A stretch of DNA of 64,000 nucleotides from Desulfosporosinus lacus DSM 15449 (GCF_900129935.1 NZ_FQXJ01000015.1:88876-152875); one strand, 5' to 3'. Counted from the stretch's first letter, positions 44,014-53,935 are shown. Notes: generated by a model from the sequence alone, not told the origin. Translations and numbers: made by a program.

Positions 44014-44050
44014 TGTAGCAGCACTGGTCCTAGGACCTAGTGCTGCTACA
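44014..44050 (-). promoter_or_regulatory. Intercistronic hairpin between livK and livH
   Basis: GTAGCAGCACT pairs with AGTGCTGCTAC, continued by GGTCC/GGACC. No T run follows on the minus strand, so it more likely protects the livK message or attenuates reading into livH than ends the transcript. Confidence 0.65.
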
Positions 44051-44079
44051 GCTATTAGTTAAGGAAACGACAGCACAGG

Positions 44080-45273
44080 TTATTTTATTTCTACAGGAAC
44101 CTTCTTCAATAAGGCAAACTTGCCATCTTTAACTTCCAATAGATACACTGGACTCTTAATTGGCTCACGGTTTTCTTGGAAGGTAATAGATCCGGAGACA
44201 CCATCATAATTCTTAGTTTTAGCAAGGGAGTCTTTAAATTTCTCAGACTCAGCACTATTAGCATCCTTGATAGCCTTAGCGATGAGCATTAAGGCATCAT
44301 ACCCTTGGGCAGCAAATAGATCTGGCAATTCGTTGTTGTATTTTGCTTTATAAGCATTAATGAACTTTTCGGTATTAGGTGTTGGTTGCTCAGGGGAGAA
44401 TCCAGCATAAGAGATTGAGCCTTCTACAGCAGCCCCTCCGATTTTCATGAGATCGTCCCCTTGAAGGCCATCCCCTCCAACCATAATTGCCTTAATCCCT
44501 ACTTCACGAGCTTTCTTCATGATCAGGGCTCCCTCGGTATAGTAACCGGAAAAAACGATAACATCTGGGTTGGCTGACTTTATTTTGGTGATCTGTCCAC
44601 TAAAATCCGTATCTTTATCTTGGATAAATTCTTCGATTACAACCTTACCGCCATTCGCATCAATAGCATCGCTAAAGATTTTAGATAACGAAACGCTGTA
44701 ATCATTGTTCTTAGAAGTAATCAAAGCCACGTTTTTCCAGCCTTTTTCCTGAATAACGTACTTCATAGTTGCAGGAGCAGCAATTGTATCAAGCAACGTA
44801 TCCCGGAAAACGTATGGTCCGATTTCTACAACATTCATACCTGTCGAACCTGCAGACAAGATAACTGTCTTTTTGCTATTGGCAATCTGTCCGGCCACAC
44901 GAGTGATACCCGTTGTTGGATCCCCGATAATAGCCGCAACCTTGTCTTGACTGATCAACTTATTGGTTATGTTAATCGCTTGATCCTTTTGTCCCGCATT
45001 ATCCTCTTCCACCAGTTCGACCTGACGTCCGAGAACACCCTCTTTATTAAGTTCTTCTACTGCCATGTTAAGACCCTTCAAGGTATTTAGACCATACATT
45101 GCCACGTCCCCAGTCTTAGCACCCAGGAAACCAATCTTAATAGGTTCTTTGCTGTCTGCAGCCGGTGTAGTTGCTGTTGCCGCTGGCTTACTCGCCCCGC
45201 AACCACTCACCATGATCAAAGCGGACATAATTACACTCATAAAAACCAGGGATTTTCTCTTCTTGTGAAACAT
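44080..45273 (-). CDS. livK: Amino-acid-binding lipoprotein of the Liv-type transporter
   Basis: A 397-residue periplasmic-binding-protein-type receptor. The signal peptide ends in a lipobox (MVSGC). The family signature IKIGFLGAKTGDVAMYGLNTLKG and QDKVAAIIGDPTTG follow, typical of LivJ/LivK receptors. It delivers its ligand to LivHM. The gene is divergent from the sigma-54 activator at 45546, and the 272-bp gap between them holds two palindromes. The ligand is not readable. The neighbouring catabolic genes suggest proline, hydroxyproline or a derivative. Confidence 0.93.
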   Translation of the reverse strand: MFHKKRKSLVFMSVIMSALIMVSGCGASKPAATATTPAADSKEPIKIGFLGAKTGDVAMYGLNTLKGLNMAVEELNKEGVLGRQVELVEEDNAGQKDQAINITNKLISQDKVAAIIGDPTTGITRVAGQIANSKKTVILSAGSTGMNVVEIGPYVFRDTLLDTIAAPATMKYVIQEKGWKNVALITSKNNDYSVSLSKIFSDAIDANGGKVVIEEFIQDKDTDFSGQITKIKSANPDVIVFSGYYTEGALIMKKAREVGIKAIMVGGDGLQGDDLMKIGGAAVEGSISYAGFSPEQPTPNTEKFINAYKAKYNNELPDLFAAQGYDALMLIAKAIKDANSAESEKFKDSLAKTKNYDGVSGSITFQENREPIKSPVYLLEVKDGKFALLKKVPVEIK

Positions 45274-45422
45274 TTTTTTCCTCCTTCTTTCTATAAGATA
45301 TACTGATATGTATTATTAGACAGAATCTTAGAAATCCCTGCAGTACTTTAAAAGAAATATTGTATTTTTATGTGTTTAATGGGGATAGTCCTTTTAATAC
45401 AATAAATTGCCTTAAACAGCCT

Positions 45423-45436
45423 TTTGTACGTACAAA
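45423..45436. promoter_or_regulatory. 14-bp perfect palindrome in the livK-activator gap
   Basis: TTTGTACGTACAAA is a perfect dyad in the divergent control region. It is a candidate regulator-binding site. Confidence 0.6.
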
Positions 45437-45459
45437 CAACGGGCAATATGTTTAAACAA

Positions 45460-45488
45460 TTTAAACACTTTTGTTCAAAGTGTTTAAA
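45460..45488. promoter_or_regulatory. 29-bp inverted repeat in the livK-activator gap
   Basis: Two perfect 12-bp arms, TTTAAACACTTT and AAAGTGTTTAAA, flank a 5-bp spacer. A further GTTTAAAC copy lies at 45450-45457. The arrangement fits a dimeric activator or repressor site, possibly for the adjacent Fis-type activator. Confidence 0.65.
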
Positions 45489-45545
45489 CACCCTCTAGGC
45501 AAATAGCACTTCTTAGGGTACATTTAATATACGAGGAGTGGTAAT

Positions 45546-47276
45546 ATGAAATCTCTATCCCTTTCATTACTAATGGATCAAAACGTCTCAGTCATTCAGT
45601 CTAATCAAAGTCTTCGTGAAGCTTTAGAAAAGGCGATTACCCATCATCTAGTCATCAAAGCTGAAACCCAATTGATTGGGGTCCTTACCATAGAACAAGC
45701 TGGTATACTCACTCCAACAAACCAGTTGTTAAATGAACTCCACTGGGTGCCCCCATTAATCATTGAACCAGAAACAGATACCCTCGTTTTTTGCCAAGAA
45801 CACCTTAACGACTTAGGTCCTGTTGTCATTATGAGTGCTACTGGAGAGATATTAGGAGTAGTCACTCCCTCTCTTTTAGTTAAAAGTTTGTTCTGCTCCT
45901 GGAACACTTTAAATACTTTTTTCAATACCCTGCTTGATACTGTTAATGAAGCAGTCGCAGTAGTTACTCAAGAAGGGATTGTCAGCCATTGGAATTCCAA
46001 CGCCCAAACTATGTACTCCATAACTGAGGACTCTATCATTGGGAAACCTATTTCTGATTTCTTTGAACGAACAGCTTTAGCAACACTGGCAATTCTTGAC
46101 GAAGGACGGCCTATTCGCCAGGCTTACCACAGACCTCGTCCAGAAACACATGTTCAAATTAACGCCTCCCCTGTAATCTTAGAGGGTAAGATTGTAGGTG
46201 CAATATCAACAGAACAAGACATAACCCAAGTGGTTCGCCTCAACGAAGAATTATCCTATGCAAGTTCTCAATTGCTAGACCTCAAACAGAAAACAGCCTC
46301 TTCCAATGACCCTTTCGGCAGAATTATTGGCAAAGGCCCTTCAATCCAACACACGATATCTATTGCGCGTAAAGTTGCTAACAGCGAAGCTACCATTCTT
46401 ATCACAGGAGAAAGCGGTGTAGGAAAAGAGCTCTTTGCTCAAGCAATCCATAAAGACAGTCTTCGGGCTTCTAAACCTTTTATTGCTGTCAATTGTGGAG
46501 CTATACCAATGGCCCTCTTTGAAAGCGAATTATTTGGATATAGGGGTGGGGCCTTCACAGGAGCTGAACGCAAAGGTAAACCGGGCAAATTGGAATTAGC
46601 CAACGGCGGCACCCTCTTCTTAGATGAAATCGGAGAGTTGCCAACTCAGCTTCAGGTAAAACTTCTACGGGTTTTGCAAGATAAGTGCTTCTACCGTGTA
46701 GGAGGTACAGAGCCTCTGACTGTAGATACTCGAATTGTCGCAGCAACCAACCGTGACTTAGATAAGATGATTAAAAGCGGGGAATTTCGCGAAGATCTCT
46801 ACTACCGTTTAAATGTAATCGCCCTCGAAATCCCCCCTCTGCGCGCTCGAACAGAAGATATTCCCGATTTGATACAAACCTTTCTCCAAGAATTTACGAT
46901 TAAATACAATAAACCTACACCAACTCTTGACCCCGAGATAATGCTTAATTTCTTAAGGTATGATTGGCCTGGTAACATCCGTGAATTACGTAATGTAATT
47001 GAAAGGCTGGCTATACTGGCCGAGGGTACGATACTGAATGCTCAGTATCTTCCTTCTAATCTATCGCCCTTTAACACTGGCATCCCCTCATCCCCCTCCC
47101 CCTTAACCTCCCAAATTATGCGACGAAATCTCCACACAGGGGAAAATTCCGGGGAAGTAAAACACATTGCCTTCACCTTGGAAAAAACAAACGGCAACAA
47201 AACAGCCGCTGCAAAACTGCTCGGTATATCCCGGGGCACCCTTTATTATAAACTCAAACAATATGGCCTGGCCTGA
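45546..47276 (+). CDS. Sigma-54-dependent transcriptional activator, CBS-PAS-AAA+-HTH
   Basis: A 576-residue enhancer-binding protein. An N-terminal CBS-like pair (about 5-120) is followed by PAS (about 125-235), the AAA+ domain (about 255-490; Walker [24 protein letters not shown]) and a Fis-type helix-turn-helix (KTAAAKLLGISRGTLYYKL). It has one PAS domain fewer than the activator at 6457. AGGAG about six bases before the ATG supports the start. It lies divergent from livK and next to an operon with a perfect sigma-54 promoter, so it is the likely activator of the imino-acid genes. Confidence 0.93.
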   Translation: MKSLSLSLLMDQNVSVIQSNQSLREALEKAITHHLVIKAETQLIGVLTIEQAGILTPTNQLLNELHWVPPLIIEPETDTLVFCQEHLNDLGPVVIMSATGEILGVVTPSLLVKSLFCSWNTLNTFFNTLLDTVNEAVAVVTQEGIVSHWNSNAQTMYSITEDSIIGKPISDFFERTALATLAILDEGRPIRQAYHRPRPETHVQINASPVILEGKIVGAISTEQDITQVVRLNEELSYASSQLLDLKQKTASSNDPFGRIIGKGPSIQHTISIARKVANSEATILITGESGVGKELFAQAIHKDSLRASKPFIAVNCGAIPMALFESELFGYRGGAFTGAERKGKPGKLELANGGTLFLDEIGELPTQLQVKLLRVLQDKCFYRVGGTEPLTVDTRIVAATNRDLDKMIKSGEFREDLYYRLNVIALEIPPLRARTEDIPDLIQTFLQEFTIKYNKPTPTLDPEIMLNFLRYDWPGNIRELRNVIERLAILAEGTILNAQYLPSNLSPFNTGIPSSPSPLTSQIMRRNLHTGENSGEVKHIAFTLEKTNGNKTAAAKLLGISRGTLYYKLKQYGLA

Positions 47277-47308
47277 GGAGAAATCGTAATAATATACATA
47301 AAAATATT

Positions 47309-47347
47309 AAAGCCGATAATCCACTTAATTGAGAATTATCGGCTTTA
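47309..47347. terminator. Bidirectional intrinsic terminator
   Basis: A 12-bp stem (47309-47320 with 47335-47346) separates the convergent activator and topoisomerase genes, with AT-rich flanks on both sides. Confidence 0.75.
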
Positions 47348-47351
47348 ATAA

Positions 47352-49532
47352 CTATTTCTTTAGCTTAGCTAAGGCATCTGCCAAGGCTGTATTTATCGGT
47401 CCACTATCCTGTTGGTTCTGTAAATATTTACTGACATCTCGCTTATTTAGATTCCCCTTCTCACCTTCTTTTCGTTTTGTAAAGGCTGAAAGTTTTTCAC
47501 GATATCCACAAACACAGGAGAATAGTTTGTTGTCCCCATCCCCTTTGATCTCCATCTTTTTATGGCATTCCGGACACCTTGCATTTGAAACTTGAGAGAG
47601 CCCTTTTCGGTAACCGCATTCTCGATCTTGACAGACAAGCATCTCACCCTTTTTACCTTTTACTTGCAAAAGGTATTTTCCACACTCCGGGCACTTGTTC
47701 CTTGTCAAGTTATCATGCTTGAACGTTTGAGAACTGCCTGTCACCGTTGATACAAGTTGTGTTGCATATCCTCTTATTCCTGTCAGAAAGGATTGACTTT
47801 TAGCCCGCCCTTTGCTTATTTCTGTCAACTGCTGTTCCCACTTAGCGGTCAGAACCGGGGACTTTAGTTCTGAAGGAACCAAACCGATGAGCTGGATCCC
47901 TTTGGATGTAGGAATGATCTCTTTGCCCTGTCGACTCATATAGAAGGAATTGAAGAGTTTCTCTATGATCTCTGCACGTGTTGCAGGGGTTCCCAGTCCA
48001 TGACTTTGGTCCATCGCTTCCCGCAATTTCAAATCTCCAATTAATTTCCCCGGATGTTCCATCGCTGACAGCAATGTAGCCTCAGTGTGTCTTGCGGGCG
48101 GTTTAGTTTTACCGGACATTAACTTAACAGAGGGGTTTTTGAACATATCCCCCTTGCGAATTTCTGGGAGATTTTGTTCTTCCTCCCCTTCTCCATTTGC
48201 TGACTCATCATCAAAGTGACCCTGACCTTCGTATACCTTTCGCCACCCTTTAAGCTTCACAATTTTTCCTTTAGCGCTAAAGAGCTCCCCGTTAATAGCT
48301 ACCTTAACGAGGGTTTGTTCATATTCAAACGCTGGTGAAAGAACGGCAAGAAACCGTTTGACAATCAAATCATAAATTTTCAATTCCTCCGGACTAAGCC
48401 TAGACAGCGTTGGGGGCTGTTCTGTCGGGATAATTGCGTGGTGATCGGAAACCTTCGATCCATCGACAAAGCGTTTTGTGATGATAAGTTTGTTGCGTAA
48501 AATGCTTCGAGCTAAATCTACATAAGGTCCCAAAGCAACGCTTTTTAGGCGTTCGGGTAAGGTGGATACGATATCTTCACTAATATGACGAGAATCTGTG
48601 CGTGGATAGGTCACTAATTTATGATTCTCGTATAATTGTTGCATCACTGAGGAGGTAGTCTTGGCTGAAAAACCATATTTTCGATTGGCATCCCGTTGAA
48701 GCTCCGTTAAATCATAGGCTAGGGGAGGAAGTTCTTTTTTTCCTTCTTTTTTAACCTCGACCGCTTCTCCGGTTTTTCCAGATACTTTAGCTAGCAACGC
48801 CTCCGCTTTATTCTTATCAAAGATCCGATTTTGGCCACTTTGATCTTGCCAACGAAGTGTAAAGCCATTTGTCAAGACGTTAATCGCCCAAAAATCTTTA
48901 GGAACAAATTGTTTGATTTCATTTTCTCGTTCAACTATCATCGCCAAGGTAGGAGTTTGCACCCTCCCCGCGGAAAGCTGGGCATTGTATTTACAGGTCA
49001 ACGCTCTAGTAACGTTCAAACCGACTAACCAATCTGCTTCCGCACGACATTCTGCGGCGGCGTATAAAGATTCGTACTCTTTACCTGGTTTTAAATTGTT
49101 AAACCCCTCTTTGATGGCCCGCTCAGTTAAGGAAGAAATCCACAGTCTTTTGATTGGTTTTCTCCATCCGGCTTTTTTTATTATCCAGCGTGCTACCAAT
49201 TCCCCTTCCCTTCCCGCATCTGTCGCGATAATCAGGTCCACAAATTCCGAGCTTTTCATAAGGTTTTTAACCACGCCAAATTGCTTAGAGGTTTCTTTCA
49301 TAACGACTAATTCCATCTTAGCAGGCAACATCGGCAAATCCTCTATCTTCCAGGATTTATATTTTTCGTCGTACATTTCCGGGTCAGCTAAAGTCACTAA
49401 ATGCCCTAGCGCCCATACTACCACGTATTTTGCACCGATGAAGCATCCGTTGCCCTTTTGATTGCAATTGAGGATTCTCGCGATTTCACGACCAACTGAC
49501 GGTTTTTCCGTTAATATTAGTGTCTTTCCCAT
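47352..49532 (-). CDS. topB: DNA topoisomerase III
   Basis: A 726-residue type IA topoisomerase. It starts with the Toprim domain (LILTEKPSVGREIA; the DAGREGELVAR acidic motif), then the catalytic core with Tyr in VTYPRTDSRHI and the TPATRAEIIE motif. At the C-terminus are two zinc fingers (CPECGKYL..CGYRK and CPECHKKM..CVCGYRE). It resolves recombination and replication intermediates. GAGGAGC seven bases before the ATG at 49532 identifies the start; five extra codons upstream are unlikely to be used. Confidence 0.95.
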   Translation of the reverse strand: MGKTLILTEKPSVGREIARILNCNQKGNGCFIGAKYVVVWALGHLVTLADPEMYDEKYKSWKIEDLPMLPAKMELVVMKETSKQFGVVKNLMKSSEFVDLIIATDAGREGELVARWIIKKAGWRKPIKRLWISSLTERAIKEGFNNLKPGKEYESLYAAAECRAEADWLVGLNVTRALTCKYNAQLSAGRVQTPTLAMIVERENEIKQFVPKDFWAINVLTNGFTLRWQDQSGQNRIFDKNKAEALLAKVSGKTGEAVEVKKEGKKELPPLAYDLTELQRDANRKYGFSAKTTSSVMQQLYENHKLVTYPRTDSRHISEDIVSTLPERLKSVALGPYVDLARSILRNKLIITKRFVDGSKVSDHHAIIPTEQPPTLSRLSPEELKIYDLIVKRFLAVLSPAFEYEQTLVKVAINGELFSAKGKIVKLKGWRKVYEGQGHFDDESANGEGEEEQNLPEIRKGDMFKNPSVKLMSGKTKPPARHTEATLLSAMEHPGKLIGDLKLREAMDQSHGLGTPATRAEIIEKLFNSFYMSRQGKEIIPTSKGIQLIGLVPSELKSPVLTAKWEQQLTEISKGRAKSQSFLTGIRGYATQLVSTVTGSSQTFKHDNLTRNKCPECGKYLLQVKGKKGEMLVCQDRECGYRKGLSQVSNARCPECHKKMEIKGDGDNKLFSCVCGYREKLSAFTKRKEGEKGNLNKRDVSKYLQNQQDSGPINTALADALAKLKK

Positions 49533-49747
49533 GTCATAGCTCCTCATCTATTTTGTCTTAATAACATATTCTCAGGTCTTCTCATAACCTTAATTTACTT
49601 AAATCCTAAAAGATATTATATTCCCTTTCCGGGCAATCACTTTGTTCTTGTTTTACATAATAAGCAACGACACAGCTAACTGCTCCGTCTATATACAGAA
49701 TTCTTTCTTATTTGGACTTTAAATCTGCCTTCGAATCTTGAATTCGA

Positions 49748-50725
49748 TTAATACGGTCCTTGACGGAGAAGTGTTTCTTTTGGAACACTTCTCTGATAGT
49801 TGACAATGATTAGCCCAAGTGCGACTAAGGCTAATGCCATGAACATATTGACTGTCAAACGTTCCCCCGGAATCAATAATGCAGACAAAATCGCTCCCGA
49901 GACGGGTGTCATAAACTTATAGACACTAATTTCTCCTGCCTTATTGTATTTCAGAATTGCATACCATAAAGAAAATGCGGTAGCGGAAAGAAAGGCGGAA
50001 TAAACCAGAAGCAGAACAGCTTTATTCGAAAAAACCAAAGTGTGAGGTTTCACCCCCGGTATTCCGACCGCAATAAGAAGCAGAGATCCTAACAACATTT
50101 GCCAACCCGTCAGAACAAAGGGATGAACCTCTTTCGAAATCCGTTTTGCTAAGATTGTTCCTAAAGCGCTCACAAGGCCGGATAAGATCATGAATCCTTC
50201 GCCTTGCCATGAGAAATTCAAAGTAAAGTCTTGACCTGAATTAATCAAGATGATCCCCACTAAACCAGCGATTAAACCTAATACTTTGCGAAAATCTAAT
50301 CGATCATCGCAATAAGCGAAGTGGGCTAAGACCACAACAAAAAAAGTACTTGCCGAAGATAAAATTGCAGCTTTCATCCCGGAGGTGTGAGCTAATCCAT
50401 TATAGAAAAAAAAGTATTGTAAACTGATTTGCAGTAAACCCAGTAAAAAAAGTTGAGGTAAGATTGTTCCCCTTACCTTTAGCGACTGCTGAAATCCCAC
50501 CACAGTTAAAAGAAAAATCAAAATAGCAGCCAAAAAGAAGCGTATTCCAGCGAATACTATAATTGCGGAACGATCGTCCGGCAGTATACCGAGTTCTAAA
50601 TAGCTTACTTTTAACACTGGAAAGGCACTCCCCCAAAGAACAGCGCAAAAAAGGGCAATAACTATGACCCAATATCTATTAGTTAAGTAATGTCTTAGAC
50701 CATGTTCTTTTCTTGGTAAAATCAA
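49748..50725 (-). CDS. EamA/DMT-family transporter
   Basis: A 325-residue membrane protein with ten predicted transmembrane segments in two EamA repeats. ALFCAVLWGSAFPVLKVSY opens the first and GEGFMILSGLVSALGTILAKRI the second. Members export amino acids, metabolites or drugs, and a specific substrate cannot be given. It appears monocistronic. The start at 50725 is not supported by a strong ribosome binding site, and a few codons could be trimmed. Confidence 0.9.
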   Translation of the reverse strand: MILPRKEHGLRHYLTNRYWVIVIALFCAVLWGSAFPVLKVSYLELGILPDDRSAIIVFAGIRFFLAAILIFLLTVVGFQQSLKVRGTILPQLFLLGLLQISLQYFFFYNGLAHTSGMKAAILSSASTFFVVVLAHFAYCDDRLDFRKVLGLIAGLVGIILINSGQDFTLNFSWQGEGFMILSGLVSALGTILAKRISKEVHPFVLTGWQMLLGSLLLIAVGIPGVKPHTLVFSNKAVLLLVYSAFLSATAFSLWYAILKYNKAGEISVYKFMTPVSGAILSALLIPGERLTVNMFMALALVALGLIIVNYQRSVPKETLLRQGPY

Positions 50726-50854
50726 GTTCGTTTTTTCCTTCCGATTATCAATTCTACTTTACTATCTTTAAATAATAGTCCTTATCGCAGAAATGGTCAA
50801 ATTACATTGCTTTACCATTCCGCTTTAAACCATACAGCAGTCTTATCATAAAAC

Positions 50855-50880
50855 GCAAAAAGAACCTAACGTTAGGTTCT
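50855..50880 (-). terminator. Terminator after the YbaK-type gene
   Basis: A perfect 20-bp palindrome (50861-50880) is followed on the minus strand by TTTTTGCGTTTT. A longer pairing of ATACAGCAG (50832-50840) with CTGCTGTAT (50881-50889) encloses it. Confidence 0.8.
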
Positions 50881-50948
50881 CTGCTGTATAAATCCCTTAC
50901 TGCCGATATCCTTTAGCCCACTTAATTATCTTTAAACAACGCTGACTA

Positions 50949-51407
50949 TCAAGATTGAATTACATCCACCCATTGAGCCTTTGTCAATTCTTCTAATTCT
51001 TCCACGGTTAACTTCAAAGCTGTATTTGAAGCACCGGCAGCCGGAAAAACTTGGGTATAAGCTTGCAGTGAATGATCCAGATAAATAGGTATCGGATGTT
51101 TCAACCCAAACGGACAAACCCCGCCTACAGGGTGCCCAGTTGCCTCAGATACTTCCTCCGCTTCGGGCATCTTTGCCTTAGTATGGAAAATTTCTTTAAA
51201 CTTTCTATTATCAAGCCGCTTATCTCCGGCCATTAGGATCATGATAAACTCGTCTTTCACTTTAAATAGCAATGACTTAGCGATTTCTCCCGGGGTTACT
51301 CCCAAAGCATCCGCCGCCTTTGCTACAGTACTTGTATCCTGAAACTTTAATATCTTAATATCTTTTTTGTTCTGCTCTAAAAAAGCAGCTACTGCTTCTA
51401 CAGACAT
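50949..51407 (-). CDS. YbaK/EbsC-family aminoacyl-tRNA deacylase
   Basis: A 152-residue editing-domain protein. The family hallmarks are the Lys in AKSLLFKVKDEFIMILMAGDKRLD and the GHPVGGVCPFGLKHPIPIYLD loop. Relatives remove Cys or Ala mischarged on tRNA-Pro. It is 16 bp downstream of the aspartate kinase gene and in the same direction, so probably co-transcribed, although no functional link is obvious. Confidence 0.9.
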   Translation of the reverse strand: MSVEAVAAFLEQNKKDIKILKFQDTSTVAKAADALGVTPGEIAKSLLFKVKDEFIMILMAGDKRLDNRKFKEIFHTKAKMPEAEEVSEATGHPVGGVCPFGLKHPIPIYLDHSLQAYTQVFPAAGASNTALKLTVEELEELTKAQWVDVIQS

Positions 51408-51423
51408 AACCCGAATCCTCCAA

Positions 51424-52815
51424 TTACTTATGATTCACCCAACATAAATCTTCATTTAAACAGATTATTGCTTTTGAATACATTGCCCGATCAATGACAA
51501 ATTGCATGTTAACCTGCCGAAGAGACTGAGAAACACATTTAATGTTAATATTATTCTTAGCCAAGGCATTAGCGGCTCTGGCTAAAATCCGAGGCATAGC
51601 AATATTTGAGCCGATACAACAAACAATCGCAGCTTCCTGGACTGTAACCGTTCGATACTCAGCTTCTAATTCGGATACCAAGGATTCAGCAAGATCTGCC
51701 TGCCATATTACGAGGGAAATGCTATTTGCATTTGTGGTTTTCATGATATAGCTAATATTATACTTTTTAAACTTCTTCATAATTTCCAGATCGAATCCCG
51801 TTTCACCTACCATAGATGTATCGTGAATTTCTAAGATAACTATTTTATCCGAACCGGCGATAATTTCGATCTTCGCCTGGGGACCAATATAATCATTTGA
51901 AATAACTGTTCCAGGGTGGTTAGGTTCAAAGGTATTCTTAATGCGAAGGTTTATTTCAGCCATTTCTAGTGGTTTAGACGCATTTGGATGAATGGCTTCC
52001 ATTCCTATATCAGCAAGTTGGTCTGCAACATCGTAATTTGTTCTGCCCACTGGAATTGCCTTATCGACACCCACGATTTTCGGATCAGCTGATGACAAAT
52101 GATATTCTTTATGGATAATTGCTTCATCTGCATGAAGATGGGTTGCGATCTTTGAAAAGGTTATTTCAGAGTATCCCCTTTCGTATTCTCGCATAATTCC
52201 CTCGATCCCTTTTGTATAACCAGTTGCTACAATGATTGCTTCATGAGGGTTTACGTTCTTGAAAGACTTTTCAATACGTTCACTAATTGAGAGTTGTTTA
52301 GAATCTCGGAAACCCGTTAGGTCAACCAACTCAGCAAGAATTCCATTATTACGAAGAATATTCACAGTATTGAAAGCGGAATGAGCCTCTCCTATCGATG
52401 CCAGCAACTCTCTCGCGGCGGAATAGATACTGTCTCGTCCCACATAACCGGAAGCAACAATATCTTCCATACTATTAAGATATGCCTTCGTTTGCACAAC
52501 TCGTTCTACTAAAAAATCTCGACACACTTTTAAATCCAGGCCAAGTTTAGTAAAAGTTTCATTGATATCCATGGCCATACCTAACAAGTCATCCATAGCT
52601 GATTCATAATCTTCGCCTTTGATAAATCGTTGATAAACTCCCGGAGCTTTGGTCTTTTTATCTTCGAGAAGCATATTGGTTACCCCTGCATATGCCGAGA
52701 CGACGAATACTCTTCCATAACGAAAACCATCTGAACTTGGATAGCCGATTATATCTTTGAGTACATTTTGAAATTGCAACATAGATGTTCCACCGATTTT
52801 CTCCACAGTTAACAT
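51424..52815 (-). CDS. Aspartate kinase
   Basis: A 463-residue amino-acid kinase that phosphorylates aspartate, the first step towards lysine, threonine and methionine. The KIGGTSM nucleotide-binding start, GRTNYDVADQLADIGMEAIHP in the catalytic domain and two C-terminal ACT domains (about 310-460) are visible. The N-terminal GGTSM and the long helical insert place it with the larger aspartate kinase subfamily common in Clostridia. Feedback control by an amino acid through the ACT domains is likely from the family. Confidence 0.88.
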   Translation of the reverse strand: MLTVEKIGGTSMLQFQNVLKDIIGYPSSDGFRYGRVFVVSAYAGVTNMLLEDKKTKAPGVYQRFIKGEDYESAMDDLLGMAMDINETFTKLGLDLKVCRDFLVERVVQTKAYLNSMEDIVASGYVGRDSIYSAARELLASIGEAHSAFNTVNILRNNGILAELVDLTGFRDSKQLSISERIEKSFKNVNPHEAIIVATGYTKGIEGIMREYERGYSEITFSKIATHLHADEAIIHKEYHLSSADPKIVGVDKAIPVGRTNYDVADQLADIGMEAIHPNASKPLEMAEINLRIKNTFEPNHPGTVISNDYIGPQAKIEIIAGSDKIVILEIHDTSMVGETGFDLEIMKKFKKYNISYIMKTTNANSISLVIWQADLAESLVSELEAEYRTVTVQEAAIVCCIGSNIAMPRILARAANALAKNNINIKCVSQSLRQVNMQFVIDRAMYSKAIICLNEDLCWVNHK

Positions 52816-53164
52816 AATATTATTCGAACCTCTCTTCTGTATTTCTTATTTCTGCACTATCATAATTCGTCGAAACTCAGCACATTCCTTCAAAACTCTC
52901 ATAATTTAATGGATTCCATTAACATCCCCTGAACCGATTGTACCAATTATACGCTAAAACTAGCCTATGATCCAATTTTAAGGATATTTGAACATATTTG
53001 CGATACAATGTAAGGCTCGAGGTATTCCTGCAAATATCCCGACACAAACCAAAGAAAGCCATCAGATGTATGATAACATCGATGACTTCTCCACTTTGCA
53101 TTTAATTGCTATCTTAAAACAAATTCTATCTTGTCAACAGGGTACACCCCTTAGAGAATTAACA
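52816..53164. other. Gap without a recognised gene
   Basis: This 349-bp AT-rich stretch holds only short unsupported frames on both strands, without ribosome binding sites or family resemblance. It presumably contains the promoter of the aspartate kinase gene. Confidence 0.5.
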
Positions 53165-53935
53165 TTAGGCAATACTCAGCCTGTACTTGAGAGATATTGG
53201 GTTGAATTCTGTACGACGTTTACGTCGTTCAACTAAATAATCAAGAACTCGCTCGGGCGAAGTGTTAAGAATCTGCTGTTCAGAAATCCCAGTCTCCCTC
53301 ACCAACTCTAACGCTTCGCTAAACTCGCCGACTCGGTCCCAAAAGTGAGCATCGCTCCCCAAAATTACCGGGCTCTTATACTTTGACATGTAGCGGGCAA
53401 TAGAATTGCAATTATTCCTTGCTCTGTCCTTTCCACTAATCGTTGCAAGTGAACTGTTATTGACCTCCACAGGGACGTTCAAAAGGGCAGAAGCGTGTGC
53501 GATCTTTTCGAGATCCATCTCAAAATCAGGTCGACCTGGATGAACCATTATATCTATATAGGGATTTAACATTGCCTTGAGATAAGCTTGCGTATTTTGT
53601 TCGCATGTCCCGCCTGGATAACAAATGGGATGCAATCCTGCGAGGATAAGCTTCAGTTGCTCTAAATATCTCATCGGCATATCTAAATCCCCTTCATAGT
53701 TCGTGATATTGGCTTCAACACCAGGTAAAATTTTAACCCCGTATAACTCATCAGGGAGAATTGATAAGTTATCAAAATGAAAAAGGTGAGGAGCACCTGG
53801 CATTTTTGGGCCGTGGTCTGTCATTCCCAACAATTTAATTCCTCGGCGAGAAGCTGCCAGTGCATTTTCTGTTACAGTACTGTACGCATGTCCGCTGGCA
53901 ATGGTATGGGTATGCAAATCAACTAACAGTTCCAT
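53165..53935 (-). CDS. PHP-domain phosphatase (YcdX-like)
   Basis: A 256-residue metal-dependent phosphoesterase of the PHP superfamily. DLHTHTIASGHAYST and GMTDHGPKMPG carry the first metal ligands, ILPGVEANI the Glu, MVHPGRP and LGSDAHF the further His and Asp. This set is typical of the YcdX group, which hydrolyses small phosphate esters. The gene has no clear operon partner. Confidence 0.88.
   Translation of the reverse strand: MELLVDLHTHTIASGHAYSTVTENALAASRRGIKLLGMTDHGPKMPGAPHLFHFDNLSILPDELYGVKILPGVEANITNYEGDLDMPMRYLEQLKLILAGLHPICYPGGTCEQNTQAYLKAMLNPYIDIMVHPGRPDFEMDLEKIAHASALLNVPVEVNNSSLATISGKDRARNNCNSIARYMSKYKSPVILGSDAHFWDRVGEFSEALELVRETGISEQQILNTSPERVLDYLVERRKRRTEFNPISLKYRLSIA

Noticed and set aside
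45274..45545. A possible sigma-54 promoter for livK (AGGCAATTTATTGTAT on the minus strand).
   Set aside because: The GG and the following GC do not have the required 10-bp spacing and the -12 element is wrong.
52988..53236. An 82-residue plus-strand frame in the gap before the PHP gene.
   Set aside because: It overlaps the 3' end of the PHP gene on the other strand and shows no ribosome binding site or recognisable fold.
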